From the NCBI GenBank assembly GCA_016937135.1, contig JAFGWO010000160.1, positions 1 through 10,435 on the forward strand: DNA of 10,435 nucleotides, given 5' to 3'. Under the pieces are notes generated by a model. It did no database searches and was not told where the DNA came from. It saw only the letters and a list, made by a program, of their open reading frames with translations. Of the stretch, positions 1 to 6,742 are shown piece by piece (the first letter of the stretch is position 1; each line of letters begins with the position of its first letter). The position numbers were made by a program, and so were the translations under genes. This stretch comes from Pseudomonadota bacterium (GTDB lineage: Bacteria; BMS3Abin14).

Positions 1-328
1 CCCCGGGGGATGGATCGGGAAGATCCGGAGGATCGCCTTCTACGGTCCTGCTGGATCTGGCGCGGGAGGATCGGAGGATGTTCAGGCTGGTGTTGTGAGC
101 GATCTTTTTCAGCCAGGCCTTGAAAGGCCGTTTCGGGTCGTAGGTTTCAAGGGCCCTGAAGACCCTGACAAAGGTTTCCTGGGCCGCGTCATCGGCGTCG
201 TCGTGATTCCCTGTGATGGAGCGGGCGAGGCGGTAAACACCCAACCGGTGCCGGTTCACGAGGCTTTCAAACGCCTCCATGTCTCCGGCCGCCGCCCGCT
301 CCGCCAGAACCTCGTCCGATCCTTCCAC
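1..328 (-). CDS. ECF-type RNA polymerase sigma factor (partial, C-terminus off left edge)
   Basis: This encodes the N-terminal 109 residues of a sigma-70 family factor of the extracytoplasmic-function class, which would direct core RNA polymerase to a small set of promoters. Region 2 is clear: residues 1-30 include AERAAAGDMEAFESLV, followed by a helix ending GNHDDADDAAQETFVRVF (about residues 41-58), and then the region 2.3/2.4 segment with YDPKRPFKAWLKKIAHN. That order is typical of RpoE/SigW-like proteins. The start is a GTG at 326-328, preceded at 7 bases by GGAGGG. No in-frame ATG lies upstream before a stop, and the next ATG would remove the first region 2 helix. Region 4 is beyond the window, so the ECF subgroup and any following anti-sigma gene cannot be judged. 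The gene is divergent from a VWA-domain gene, a type of protein sometimes found next to ECF factors. Confidence 0.87.
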   Translation of the reverse strand, partial: MEGSDEVLAERAAAGDMEAFESLVNRHRLGVYRLARSITGNHDDADDAAQETFVRVFRALETYDPKRPFKAWLKKIAHNTSLNILRSSRARSSRTVEGDPPDLPDPSPG

Positions 329-349
329 CTGTGGGCCCTCCGCTGCCTC

Positions 350-358
350 TGTATACCA
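350..358 (-). promoter_or_regulatory. Possible extended -10 promoter for the sigma factor gene
   Basis: On the minus strand TGGTATACA fits an extended -10 element (TGn followed by TATACA). It would place the transcription start near 343, leaving a short leader that contains the GGAGGG ribosome site. A GGAATAA element lies 17 bases upstream (373-379, minus strand) and is reminiscent of the GGAA-type -35 of ECF promoters, but the -10 does not look ECF-like. This is pattern matching only. Confidence 0.25.
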
Positions 359-372
359 CAGTAACGGGGATT

Positions 373-388
373 TTATTCCCCGGAATAA
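373..388. repeat. Perfect 16-bp palindrome between the divergent sigma factor and VWA genes
   Basis: TTATTCCCCGGAATAA has two 7-base arms around a central CC. It overlaps a second, mutually exclusive small inverted repeat (365-382, CGGGGA...TCCCCG). Its position between two divergent genes suits an operator, or a pair of back-to-back GGAAT elements. It could also be chance in a short spacer. Confidence 0.35.
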
Positions 389-440
389 ACCCCTTTTTCC
401 CGTGTATCAGAGTCATACAGGCTCCCTGCCCGCCCCTTAG

Positions 441-466
441 GTCCGGGATCCCCGCGGATCCGGGAC
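441..466. repeat. 26-bp imperfect inverted repeat upstream of the VWA gene
   Basis: The arms GTCCGGGATCC (441-451) and GGATCCGGGAC (456-466) are complementary apart from one position, with CCGC between them. The repeat lies 55 bases before the VWA start, so it could form a hairpin in the 5' leader or bind a regulator. No T-run follows on the plus strand, so it is not a typical intrinsic terminator. Confidence 0.35.
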
Positions 467-520
467 AAAGGGATCGGCCATCATCCATGGAACCCGGCAG
501 TCTTGCCAAGGAGGTCCGTC

Positions 521-1882
521 ATGAAAACCCTCACAGGTAACCCTTTTTCAGTCGTTCCCGCCGCGGTCTGGCTTTTTTTGCTGATCACGGGGGCCGCGAT
601 CCTTTCCCCGGGGAATTCGAGGGGCGGGGAGCTGTCCGTGGAAGTGCGGCCCGAAAATACCACCATCCTCCATAACAGCGACGGTATGAGCAACATACGG
701 ATCCAGGTCCTGGCTCCCGAAGGTCTGTTTTCCGAAGACCGCCCGCCCCTTAATCTTTGCCTTGTCCTGGACAAAAGCGGGTCGATGGCGGATTCAGGGA
801 AAATGGGCTACCTGATCGAGGCGGCGCACATGCTGGTGGACGGAATGGGGCCACGGGATATCCTGAGCATCGTTGCCTATGACGACGGGGTGCGGGTCCC
901 CGTGACCGCAAGGAGGGTCAGGGACCGGCAGCTTTTTCACCGCGCCATTGACCAGTTGTACCCGGGAGGGCGGACGTACCTTTCGGGGGGGCTGGAAGAG
1001 GGATTTCGCCAGGTCAGGAAAAACCTGAAAAGGGGCTATGTCAGCCGGGTTATCCTTTTATCGGACGGTCTCGCCAACGCGGGCGTAACGGATAACGGAC
1101 AGTTAAGGAGGCGGGCATCCCTGATGTACGAGGATGGCGTTTCCATATCAACCTTCGGTCTGGGACTTGATTTCGATGAGGACCTTCTCACCTCTCTCGC
1201 CTGCGGCGCCGGCGGCGCGTATTATTACATCTCGCAGCCGGGGGACATCCTGTCAGCCCTTGACAGGGAGTTCCGGATGGCGTCTGACACCGTTGTCTCA
1301 AAAGTCCGTATCGTCATAAAGCCGATGGGCGGGTGCCGGCTGGAATCGATCCCCGGACATTCCTGGAGCATGGAGGACGGGGCGGCGGTCATCGAAGTGG
1401 GTGACCTTGGAGCCGGCCAATCACGGACCCTCCTGGCGAAGATCAGAGTTCCCGCGGATACCCTGGGTGAGTTAACGGCAGCCGAAGTGATCGTTCGCTA
1501 TCGGGACGCTCTCACCGGCGCAGCTGAAAAAAAAGAAGCCTTGCCGGTCAGACTTGGCGTTGTGGGAGATCCCCGCGTTCACAGGGAGAACCTGGATGGG
1601 GAAGTTTCGGGTTCCCGGGCCGTCATCGAAAGCAGCGCGCTGATGAACGAGGCGGCCAAAATGGTGGATAAAGGGGACAAGGCCGGCGCGGCTCTTGTCA
1701 TCAGGAAAGCTTTGGAGTTCCTGGAATCGGCTCCCCAGAGCGGCGCGGTGAAAAGCGAGGCCCGGCGCGTCCGGGACTATTCCGCGAACCTGGAAAGCCT
1801 CGAGGATATGGCCCCTTCAGAGTTGGAGGAGATGCAGAAGGAGATGAAATACAGGAATTATAAGGAGATATATGGCCAGTGA
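521..1882 (+). CDS. Secreted/anchored VWA-domain protein with complete MIDAS
   Basis: The product is a 453-residue protein with one von Willebrand factor type A domain, of the kind often named Ca-activated chloride channel-like or YfbK-like. The N-terminus (about residues 1-36) has a hydrophobic stretch, AAVWLFLLITGAAIL, that reads as a signal peptide or N-terminal anchor, so the domain should lie outside the cytoplasmic membrane. The metal-ion-dependent adhesion site is intact: DKSGS at 84-88, Thr152 in GGRTYLSGG, and Asp182 in LLSDGL. A beta-rich middle section follows, then a helical, charged C-terminus (about 350-453). The ATG at 521 is chosen over an in-frame TTG at 503 because AAGGAGG (508-514) sits at ideal spacing and the TTG would precede that site. 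VWA domains of this class bind protein partners through a divalent metal. The partner is unknown here, and the divergent ECF sigma factor hints at an envelope-stress role. No DUF3520 tail was recognised. Confidence 0.88.
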   Translation: MKTLTGNPFSVVPAAVWLFLLITGAAILSPGNSRGGELSVEVRPENTTILHNSDGMSNIRIQVLAPEGLFSEDRPPLNLCLVLDKSGSMADSGKMGYLIEAAHMLVDGMGPRDILSIVAYDDGVRVPVTARRVRDRQLFHRAIDQLYPGGRTYLSGGLEEGFRQVRKNLKRGYVSRVILLSDGLANAGVTDNGQLRRRASLMYEDGVSISTFGLGLDFDEDLLTSLACGAGGAYYYISQPGDILSALDREFRMASDTVVSKVRIVIKPMGGCRLESIPGHSWSMEDGAAVIEVGDLGAGQSRTLLAKIRVPADTLGELTAAEVIVRYRDALTGAAEKKEALPVRLGVVGDPRVHRENLDGEVSGSRAVIESSALMNEAAKMVDKGDKAGAALVIRKALEFLESAPQSGAVKSEARRVRDYSANLESLEDMAPSELEEMQKEMKYRNYKEIYGQ

Positions 1883-1890
1883 GTGATTCT

Positions 1891-1927
1891 GGCAAAGGCG
1901 GCGGATGAGGGGGCCGCCGCCTTTGCC
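1891..1927 (+). terminator. Strong hairpin, probable terminator of the VWA gene
   Basis: A perfect 14-bp stem (1891-1904 with 1914-1927) encloses a 9-base loop, ATGAGGGGG. It starts 8 bases after the VWA stop codon and is followed by GAATGAATTCTTTT, a weak T-tract on the plus strand. It also lies just past the end of the convergent DUF169 gene. No T-run follows on the minus strand, so it works less clearly for that gene. Confidence 0.75.
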
Positions 1928-1940
1928 GAATGAATTCTTT

Positions 1941-2708
1941 TCAGGAGGATTTCTTTTTTTCCCTGGAATCCATGAGGTCGTTCCACCAGGTCTTCATGAG
2001 GAAGGCGTCATCGGGAAAATCCACCATCTGCTCGAACCGCCCGGGGGTAACCGTCAGACACATGATCTCGGGCGGGATGTATTTTCTCATGGCGATGTCC
2101 GTGCATCCGATTACGGGTCGGTCCTTCCGATGGCTGTGAAAAACTTCCCACAGCATCCCGCACCCCGAGGAGAAGGCCGCCTGCACCTCGTCGGGGTCGG
2201 AGGACCAGTAGGCCGAAAGGGTCATCAGGGCGCTGAGGCGGTCGGGGTCGGCGAAAATGGTGACCGTTCGCACCTCTTCCCAGTGCGCCAGCTTGAGGGG
2301 CCCCAGCAGGACCGTGTCTCCGGACGGTTCGGGATAATTGATTTTTTCGAGCCACTCCTGGGCCAGTTCGGGGCTTGCCTTGAGGCCCTCTCCCATGGGG
2401 GCGCCGTTTTTCCCGTCGGTGAGAAAATTGGCCATCCACGGCGGATATTGTTTCTGAAAGCCGAGGTGGGACTGGAGCCCGGGGCACCCGTTGGTGGGGT
2501 TCATGAAGCTGCCTCCCTCTGCCTGCCGGACCACGAGGGTCTCTCCCTTAAGCCAGTTCGGGTAATAGCAAAAGGAACAGGCACGCCCCTTCGCTTCCAC
2601 CATCGGCGCAAAGGATTCGTCCGGCGCCGCGTCGTAAAGGGCGATGATGGGGGTTGTAAGGTGCAGCGCCTTTTTGAAGCGTTCCATCGCCCGCTCTGTC
2701 AGTGGCAT
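1941..2708 (-). CDS. DUF169 family protein (COG2043)
   Basis: The product is a 255-residue soluble protein recognised as DUF169. The opening FKKALHLTTPIIALYDAAP matches the family's usual start, where a short helix leads into a strand with a conserved Pro. The Cys pattern fits too: C44 and C47 in ACSFCYY, C75 in NGCPG, and C183 in SGCGMLWEV. The family is common in anaerobic bacteria and archaea and its biochemical role is not established. The conserved cysteines would allow metal or Fe-S binding, which is inference. No signal peptide or membrane segment is visible. The start is ATG 2706-2708 with GGGAGGT a few bases upstream. The C-terminus is lysine-rich (EKKKSS). The gene converges on the VWA gene across the 1891-1927 hairpin and is divergent from the methyltransferase gene. 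Confidence 0.8.
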   Translation of the reverse strand: MPLTERAMERFKKALHLTTPIIALYDAAPDESFAPMVEAKGRACSFCYYPNWLKGETLVVRQAEGGSFMNPTNGCPGLQSHLGFQKQYPPWMANFLTDGKNGAPMGEGLKASPELAQEWLEKINYPEPSGDTVLLGPLKLAHWEEVRTVTIFADPDRLSALMTLSAYWSSDPDEVQAAFSSGCGMLWEVFHSHRKDRPVIGCTDIAMRKYIPPEIMCLTVTPGRFEQMVDFPDDAFLMKTWWNDLMDSREKKKSS

Positions 2709-2890
2709 TTTAACCTCCCGCGGTTCAGTTTCCCGGAAAAAGGGCTAATATTAAAAATTCCCCCAATTTTATACGTTATAACCGGGAAGAATCAAGGAAA
2801 GGGTTCAGATATGTTTTCCAGCACACGGGACCTTTCAGAGAGAATAATTTTCGATCGGTCCTTCCCCCCCGGGAAAGGTAAACTTTCATC
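2709..2890. promoter_or_regulatory. Divergent spacer between the DUF169 and methyltransferase genes
   Basis: This 182-base spacer must hold the promoters of both flanking genes. Its AT-rich core (about 2743-2785) includes the near-palindrome TTATACGTTATAA and several TATAAA/TAATAT-like hexamers usable as -10 elements on either strand. No convincing -35/-10 pair could be fixed. A GC-rich imperfect inverted repeat lies at about 2862-2879, just before the methyltransferase start. Confidence 0.35.
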
Positions 2891-3676
2891 ATGGTGATGG
2901 ATGAGCCCGCAAGGTTCGCCCGGATTTTCGGGATACCCCCCGACCTCGTGCCTTTCCTTCCCGAGCTCCTTGGGGACCTCTGGTCCCTGGGGTTGCCTCC
3001 CGACATGGTCGCCGCCCTTTTAAGGCCTTTCCACTTGCCCGGGGAAAAGACGCGGGTCCTGGACCTGGGCTGCGGCAAAGGCGCCGCTGCCGTTTGCCTG
3101 GCCGGGGATTCGGGCTTCAGGGTTACGGGGGTTGATCTTTTTCCGCCCTTTATCGAAGAGGCGCGGATGAGGGCAAAAGAGAAGGGGGTAGGGCGCCTCT
3201 GCCGTTTTATTGAAGAGGACATTCTGGAATATGTGAAAAGACCTCGCCGTTTTGACGTGGCGATCCTCATTTCAACGGGAGGAGTTTTCGGCGGTCTTGC
3301 GGAAAGTGTGACCGCACTCCGGGGTCAGGTCGTGCCGGAGGGATTGATGGTGGTTGGCGAAGGTTACCGGAAAGAGGGCGCCCTCCCCAGTTCTCTCCTT
3401 GAAAACTGCTGCGGCCGCGAGGAAGCCTATGCCCGACTTACTTCGCGAGGGGATGCCATCCTTGCGGAAAAAACGGTCGCCGAAGACCGGACCGCCGCTC
3501 AGTACCGCGACTATATCCTCGCCCTGGAAAGGGGGACAAACAGGATTTGCCTCCATCACCCGGAACTCGAACCTCTCCTGCGCGAGCACCTGACGGCCCA
3601 GGAGCGGATGTGCGGGGTCCTGAAATCCTCTTTTGTTCCGGCCCTCTGGCTTATCAGGAAAAAACCCGCGGTCTGA
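2891..3676 (+). CDS. Class I SAM-dependent methyltransferase
   Basis: The product is a 261-residue Rossmann-fold methyltransferase. Motif I, VLDLGCGKGAA, is at residues 57-67. The acidic residue that contacts the SAM ribose is Asp82 in VTGVDLFPPFIEEAR, and the post-I region with EEDILEYV is near 108-114. The strand FDVAILISTGGVFGG (about 121-135) corresponds to motif IV. An N-terminal extension of about 50 residues, rich in Pro and Leu, precedes the fold, and the C-terminal 100 residues probably form the substrate-binding part. The substrate cannot be told from sequence: small molecule, lipid and protein all remain possible. The start is weakly defined, since no good ribosome site is seen and ATG 2891 and ATG 2897 are equally acceptable. 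The gene converges with the Mrp gene across 39 bases and has no obvious terminator. Confidence 0.8.
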   Translation: MVMDEPARFARIFGIPPDLVPFLPELLGDLWSLGLPPDMVAALLRPFHLPGEKTRVLDLGCGKGAAAVCLAGDSGFRVTGVDLFPPFIEEARMRAKEKGVGRLCRFIEEDILEYVKRPRRFDVAILISTGGVFGGLAESVTALRGQVVPEGLMVVGEGYRKEGALPSSLLENCCGREEAYARLTSRGDAILAEKTVAEDRTAAQYRDYILALERGTNRICLHHPELEPLLREHLTAQERMCGVLKSSFVPALWLIRKKPAV

Positions 3677-3715
3677 GATGGAATTCTGGCGGGACCCGAA
3701 AAGGAAAGGAAAGGA

Positions 3716-4603
3716 TCAGGCCTTCCCCTTGTCCGCAGGGACCCCTTCCCAGCCCGGCATCCTTCCGGCAAGTTCCCGGGCCATCTCAAGGAAGATCGTT
3801 CCCGCACGGTGTTCCTGCTGCAGGGCGATGGGCTGACCCTTGTCTCCCGAGGAGATGATGTCCATCAAGATGGGAATTTTCCCAAGGAACGGTATGTTTT
3901 CTTTTTTGGCCAGTTCTTCCGTGGAATTTTTCTTTACAGGGTCGCTGATCTTCTCGCAATAGGGGCACAGATAGCCGCTCATGTTCTCCACTATCCCCAG
4001 GATGGGAAGATCCATGCTCCTGCAGAAAGACACCGATTTGCGCACCGCCGCCAGGGATACTTCCTGAGGGGCGGTGACCACAACCGCGGCTTTTTCACCC
4101 TCAACCATCTGAATGATGGAAAGGGGCTCGTCCCCCGTTCCCGGAGGGCAGTCGATAAGGAGGTAGTCCAGCTCCCCCCAGTCCACCTCCCGGAGAAGCT
4201 GCTTGATCACCCCCGTTTTCATCGGCCCCCTCCAGATGACGGCGTCGTCCTGATTCCTCAGGAAAAAGCCGAGGGAGATGACCTTGAGCCCCCATTCCGT
4301 AACCACCGGCCGGATCTTTTCGTTTTCCCCCTGCAGGGCCGATTGCCCTACCAGGCCGAGCATGGTCGGGACCGTCGGGCCATGGAAATCGATGTCGAGA
4401 AGCCCGACCTTGTACCCTTCCAGGGCCAGAGCGGTGGCCAGGTTGACCGACATTGTGGATTTGCCGACGCCGCCTTTCCCACTGAGGATGATCATCACAT
4501 TCCGGATGCCGGCCATATTCTCCCTCATGGCCTGGATTTCTTCCCCCTTTTTGAAAAGATCCGGCCCGGATCCCTTCCCCTGGCCTGACTGTTCATTGGA
4601 CAT
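3716..4603 (-). CDS. mrp: Mrp/NBP35-type Fe-S cluster carrier P-loop ATPase
   Basis: The product is a 295-residue P-loop NTPase of the Mrp/ApbC/NBP35 group, cytoplasmic, which binds and transfers Fe-S clusters. The deviant Walker A, SGKGGVGKST, is at 41-50, followed by LLDIDFHGPTVP (68-79). The switch motif DCPPGTGDE is at 151-159. The cluster-binding pair CPYC is at 213-216 in the NMSGYLCPYC segment that is hallmark for the family. There is no N-terminal DUF59 domain and no N-terminal four-Cys cluster of the eukaryotic Nbp35 type. The polar N-terminus (about 1-30) looks disordered. The start is ATG 4601-4603 with AAAGGAG upstream. It is the last gene of the operon, 20 bases after the radical SAM gene. 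In orp loci of Desulfovibrio, Mrp-type ATPases work beside a NifX-like protein that carries a Mo-Cu cluster, so a comparable partnership is plausible here. Confidence 0.93.
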   Translation of the reverse strand: MSNEQSGQGKGSGPDLFKKGEEIQAMRENMAGIRNVMIILSGKGGVGKSTMSVNLATALALEGYKVGLLDIDFHGPTVPTMLGLVGQSALQGENEKIRPVVTEWGLKVISLGFFLRNQDDAVIWRGPMKTGVIKQLLREVDWGELDYLLIDCPPGTGDEPLSIIQMVEGEKAAVVVTAPQEVSLAAVRKSVSFCRSMDLPILGIVENMSGYLCPYCEKISDPVKKNSTEELAKKENIPFLGKIPILMDIISSGDKGQPIALQQEHRAGTIFLEMARELAGRMPGWEGVPADKGKA

Positions 4604-4623
4604 CGAGTTTTTCTCCTTTCCTT

Positions 4624-5562
4624 TTAAAGGGTTCCTTCAGGCGGGGCAGCGTAGTAGGGGCGTCCCGACTTCAGAATTCTCCTGATCCTGTTTTCCCGCA
4701 TCATCCCCTCAACGATTTTGACCACTTCCACAGGGGAGATGCCTGAAACGAGGGCAATGTCCTGTATGGTGCAGGGCCTTCTTTCAAGGGCCGTCAGGAC
4801 TTTGTCCATGGTGATGCCCGGACTGACTTTTTCCACGGGCGGCTCGAAGATCACCTCGGCCCGAGGTTGAAAAACGGCTGCGATCCTTTCAAGTTCCTGG
4901 AAGGAAACGGCGCGGGCCGATTCCTCCGCGGGGGGTCTCACGGCCGTGTTCAGGTGTATTTTATGCGGCCCGATCTCCCTGGCCCTTGAGGCGATCTTTC
5001 CCACCTCAACGTCACTGTCGGTGAGACCGGCAAGGATCATGACCTCCAGCCAGATTTCTCCCTGGAAGAGTCCCCGGAAAAGGCGGATCCCCTCTACCAG
5101 AGATTGGAAGGAAAGGCCGGCCATGGGTCTGTTGACCCTGAAATATCCCTCTTCATCACCGGCGTCAAGGCTGGGAATCACCACGTCGGCCTTGAGGCAC
5201 CCGGTCTGAACGTCTTTTTCTCCCAGAAGGACTCCGTTGGTGAGGACGGCCACCGGCACCCGGCTGATTTTCCGGATCCCGTCGATAAGCGGCCCGATCC
5301 CGGAATGAAGGGTTGGTTCGCCGGATCCGGAAAGGGTGATGAAATCCGGTGGGGGAACCGTCCGCAAGGTTGCCTCAAGTTCAGCCAGCACATCCCGGAC
5401 GGGGACATAAGGCGCCCTCCGGGTCGTCAGCCGGGTTGTCCGTCCCAGCTGGCAATAGATGCAGTCTAACGGGCACAATTTGTAGGGGATCAGATCGATC
5501 CCGAGGGAGAAACCGAGCCTCCGGCTGGGTACGGGGCCGTACACATAGCTTTTTTTTTCCAT
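4624..5562 (-). CDS. Radical SAM protein (COG0731-like) with C-terminal winged helix
   Basis: The product is a 312-residue radical SAM enzyme. The [4Fe-4S]-SAM motif is C30-X3-C34-X2-C37 in KLCPLDCIYCQLG, and the SAM-contact segment SGSGEPTLH is at about 78-86. The opening, YGPVPSRRLGFSLGIDLIP, is typical of the COG0731 group of Fe-S oxidoreductases. The core ends near residue 245. A helical C-terminus (about 250-305) reads as a winged helix-turn-helix (TIQDIALVSGISPVEVVKIV). The substrate is unknown. The operon position between two NifX-like genes and an Mrp ATPase suggests a role in cofactor or cluster maturation, as NifB (also radical SAM) has for FeMo-co, but this protein is not NifB. The start is ATG 5560-5562 with GAGG six bases upstream. 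Confidence 0.88.
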   Translation of the reverse strand: MEKKSYVYGPVPSRRLGFSLGIDLIPYKLCPLDCIYCQLGRTTRLTTRRAPYVPVRDVLAELEATLRTVPPPDFITLSGSGEPTLHSGIGPLIDGIRKISRVPVAVLTNGVLLGEKDVQTGCLKADVVIPSLDAGDEEGYFRVNRPMAGLSFQSLVEGIRLFRGLFQGEIWLEVMILAGLTDSDVEVGKIASRAREIGPHKIHLNTAVRPPAEESARAVSFQELERIAAVFQPRAEVIFEPPVEKVSPGITMDKVLTALERRPCTIQDIALVSGISPVEVVKIVEGMMRENRIRRILKSGRPYYAAPPEGTL

Positions 5563-5630
5563 GGAATGCCTCGGAAAGGGGTGCGGTTTTGATTTGATCT
5601 TGCAGTATCAGCCGTCTCGGCCGTCCCGGA

Positions 5631-6422
5631 TCAGGCCCCGCCTCCGCATGCACGGGATTCATCCATTGCGATGATCTCGCTGGCGAGGAAGGCCTCGATG
5701 ACCTCCTTAACCCCGGCTCCTTCACCCTGGAAGACCTGGATCCCGGCCTGCCGGAAGCCCTCCAGGGGTCTCATCCCGATCCCGTGGACGACGATGGCTT
5801 GCGCGTCGTTTTCCAGGAGAACCTGGACCGGGGCCAGGCACCCTCCGTGCTGGTGAGGCACGTTGGGCACCACGCTAACCCCCGCGATGCCATCCTCCCC
5901 GAGGTCAACCAGGGTGAAGCAGTCGCAGTGTCCGAAGTGCATGCTGCGCGCGGCCTCAAGGCCGCCCGGCCACATGGAGGGGACGGCAATCCTCTGAAGC
6001 CCTTTCCCCTGCAGGGCATCACCGGGCGTTTCACCTTCAAAATCCCGTGACGGGGGGGGCTGGAATTCAGGGTGCGCATCAGCCGGTCCCGGCGCCTGGG
6101 CAAATCCGCCTGCCCTGAACCGGTCGAGGGTATCCCTGACTGTGCCGCTGATCCCGGTTCCAATCAGGACCCCTCCAGCGCTGAGAGCCTGCAGGGCTTT
6201 GGGTCCTACCGCGCCGGTGAGAAGCCACTGGATCTGGCGCGAGGCGACTTCCTGGGCTGTCTGGACACCGGCTCCCTGGGAGGCTTGAACATTGGCCAGA
6301 TTGTCGACAGCCTCAAAATCTCCGGTCTCCGGATCCACGATCACCACATAACGGGCCCTTCCGAAACGCTCATCCACCGGGCTGTCCATCTCAGGGCCAG
6401 TCGAGGTAATGGCAATTTTCAT
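5631..6422 (-). CDS. Tandem NifX/NifB-like (dinitrogenase Fe-Mo cofactor family) two-domain protein
   Basis: The 263-residue product carries two copies of the NifX/NifB C-terminal fold, which holds metal-sulfur clusters or their precursors. Domain 1 (about 1-108) has MKIAITSTGPEMDSPVDERFGRARY and ends VRDTLDRFRAGGF. A Pro-rich linker spans about 109-140. Domain 2 (about 143-250) has HFGHCDCFTLVDL (162-174), PHQHGGCLAP (189-198) and VVHGIGMRPLEGF (211-223). H162, H165, C166, C168, H190, H192 and C195 are candidate metal ligands. Domain 1 lacks an equivalent His/Cys set, so the two halves have diverged. The C-terminus ends ACGGGA. The start is ATG 6420-6422 after AAAGGA. Single-domain members of about 110-130 residues are the norm, so the fusion is notable. 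It sits 68 bases upstream of the radical SAM gene in the same operon. Confidence 0.88.
   Translation of the reverse strand: MKIAITSTGPEMDSPVDERFGRARYVVIVDPETGDFEAVDNLANVQASQGAGVQTAQEVASRQIQWLLTGAVGPKALQALSAGGVLIGTGISGTVRDTLDRFRAGGFAQAPGPADAHPEFQPPPSRDFEGETPGDALQGKGLQRIAVPSMWPGGLEAARSMHFGHCDCFTLVDLGEDGIAGVSVVPNVPHQHGGCLAPVQVLLENDAQAIVVHGIGMRPLEGFRQAGIQVFQGEGAGVKEVIEAFLASEIIAMDESRACGGGA
6108..6130. repeat. Sequence resembling a widespread dispersed repeat, inside the double NifX gene
   Basis: The plus strand carries CCCTGAACCGGTCGAGGG (6113-6130). In one forward frame the stretch reads ACPEPVEG, and in a reverse frame STGSGQA, both of which recur in spurious ORFs wherever a common bacterial intergenic repeat occurs. 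Here it lies in-frame within codons for TLDRFRAGGF, which also fits the normal end of a NifX domain, so it may be coincidence. Confidence 0.3.
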
Positions 6423-6462
6423 TCAAAATCCTTTCTTTAAAAGTGTGCGTTGGCATCGGTTA

Positions 6463-6477
6463 GCCCCCTGTCGGGGC
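6463..6477 (-). other. Small hairpin in the operon spacer
   Basis: GCCCC and GGGGC arms surround a 5-base loop in the 86-base gap between the zinc-ribbon gene and the double NifX gene. No T-run follows on the minus strand, so it is unlikely to end transcription. It might mark an mRNA processing or stability element. Confidence 0.25.
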
Positions 6478-6508
6478 GCGTCTTGTCTCAGAAAAAAATC
6501 AATTTAAC

Positions 6509-6706
6509 CTATTTTCTCATCATCGGGGACCCGCAGGAGGGACAGACCATCTTTGTGCAGGGCACACCTCTCCGATGGCAGAAGGAACGGCCGCAGACCG
6601 GGCAGACGCATGTGCCGGAAGGCCCCGTCCCGATCCGGGGATCGCTGTCTTGGCCCCTCTCCTTTTCCCTGTCGGGCAGAATCTCTTTTCGCTCACGTGA
6701 TGCCAT
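6509..6706 (-). CDS. Small Cys-rich zinc-ribbon protein
   Basis: The product is a 65-residue protein with a charged N-terminal half and a Cys-rich C-terminal half. The cysteines are spaced C33, C35 and C38 (TCVCPVCG), C43 (SFCHRRG), C49 (VPCTKM) and C54 and C57 (VCPSCGSPMMRK). The pairs CPVCG and CPSCG are typical zinc-ribbon or rubredoxin-like knuckles and could bind zinc or iron. The start is ATG 6704-6706, because GAGGAGGGG sits six bases before it. An upstream in-frame start at 6736 would lie before that ribosome site and close to the end of the previous gene. It sits 36 bases after the single NifX gene, in the same operon. Similar tiny ribbon proteins are seen in Mrp/NifX neighbourhoods, but its role is unknown. 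Confidence 0.72.
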   Translation of the reverse strand: MASRERKEILPDREKERGQDSDPRIGTGPSGTCVCPVCGRSFCHRRGVPCTKMVCPSCGSPMMRK

Positions 6707-6742
6707 CAGGATCCCCTCCTCTTCCCGGTTTTTCACAGGCTT

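Noticed and set aside
1905..2897. A long open frame of 330 codons on the plus strand opposite the DUF169 gene
   Set aside because: It is antisense to a recognisable DUF169 protein with a good ribosome site. Its product is His/Gly/Pro-rich without family features, as expected for a shadow of a GC-rich gene.
3809..4588. A 259-codon open frame on the plus strand opposite the Mrp gene
   Set aside because: The minus strand encodes a clear Mrp ATPase with all motifs, and the plus-strand product has no domain and no ribosome site.
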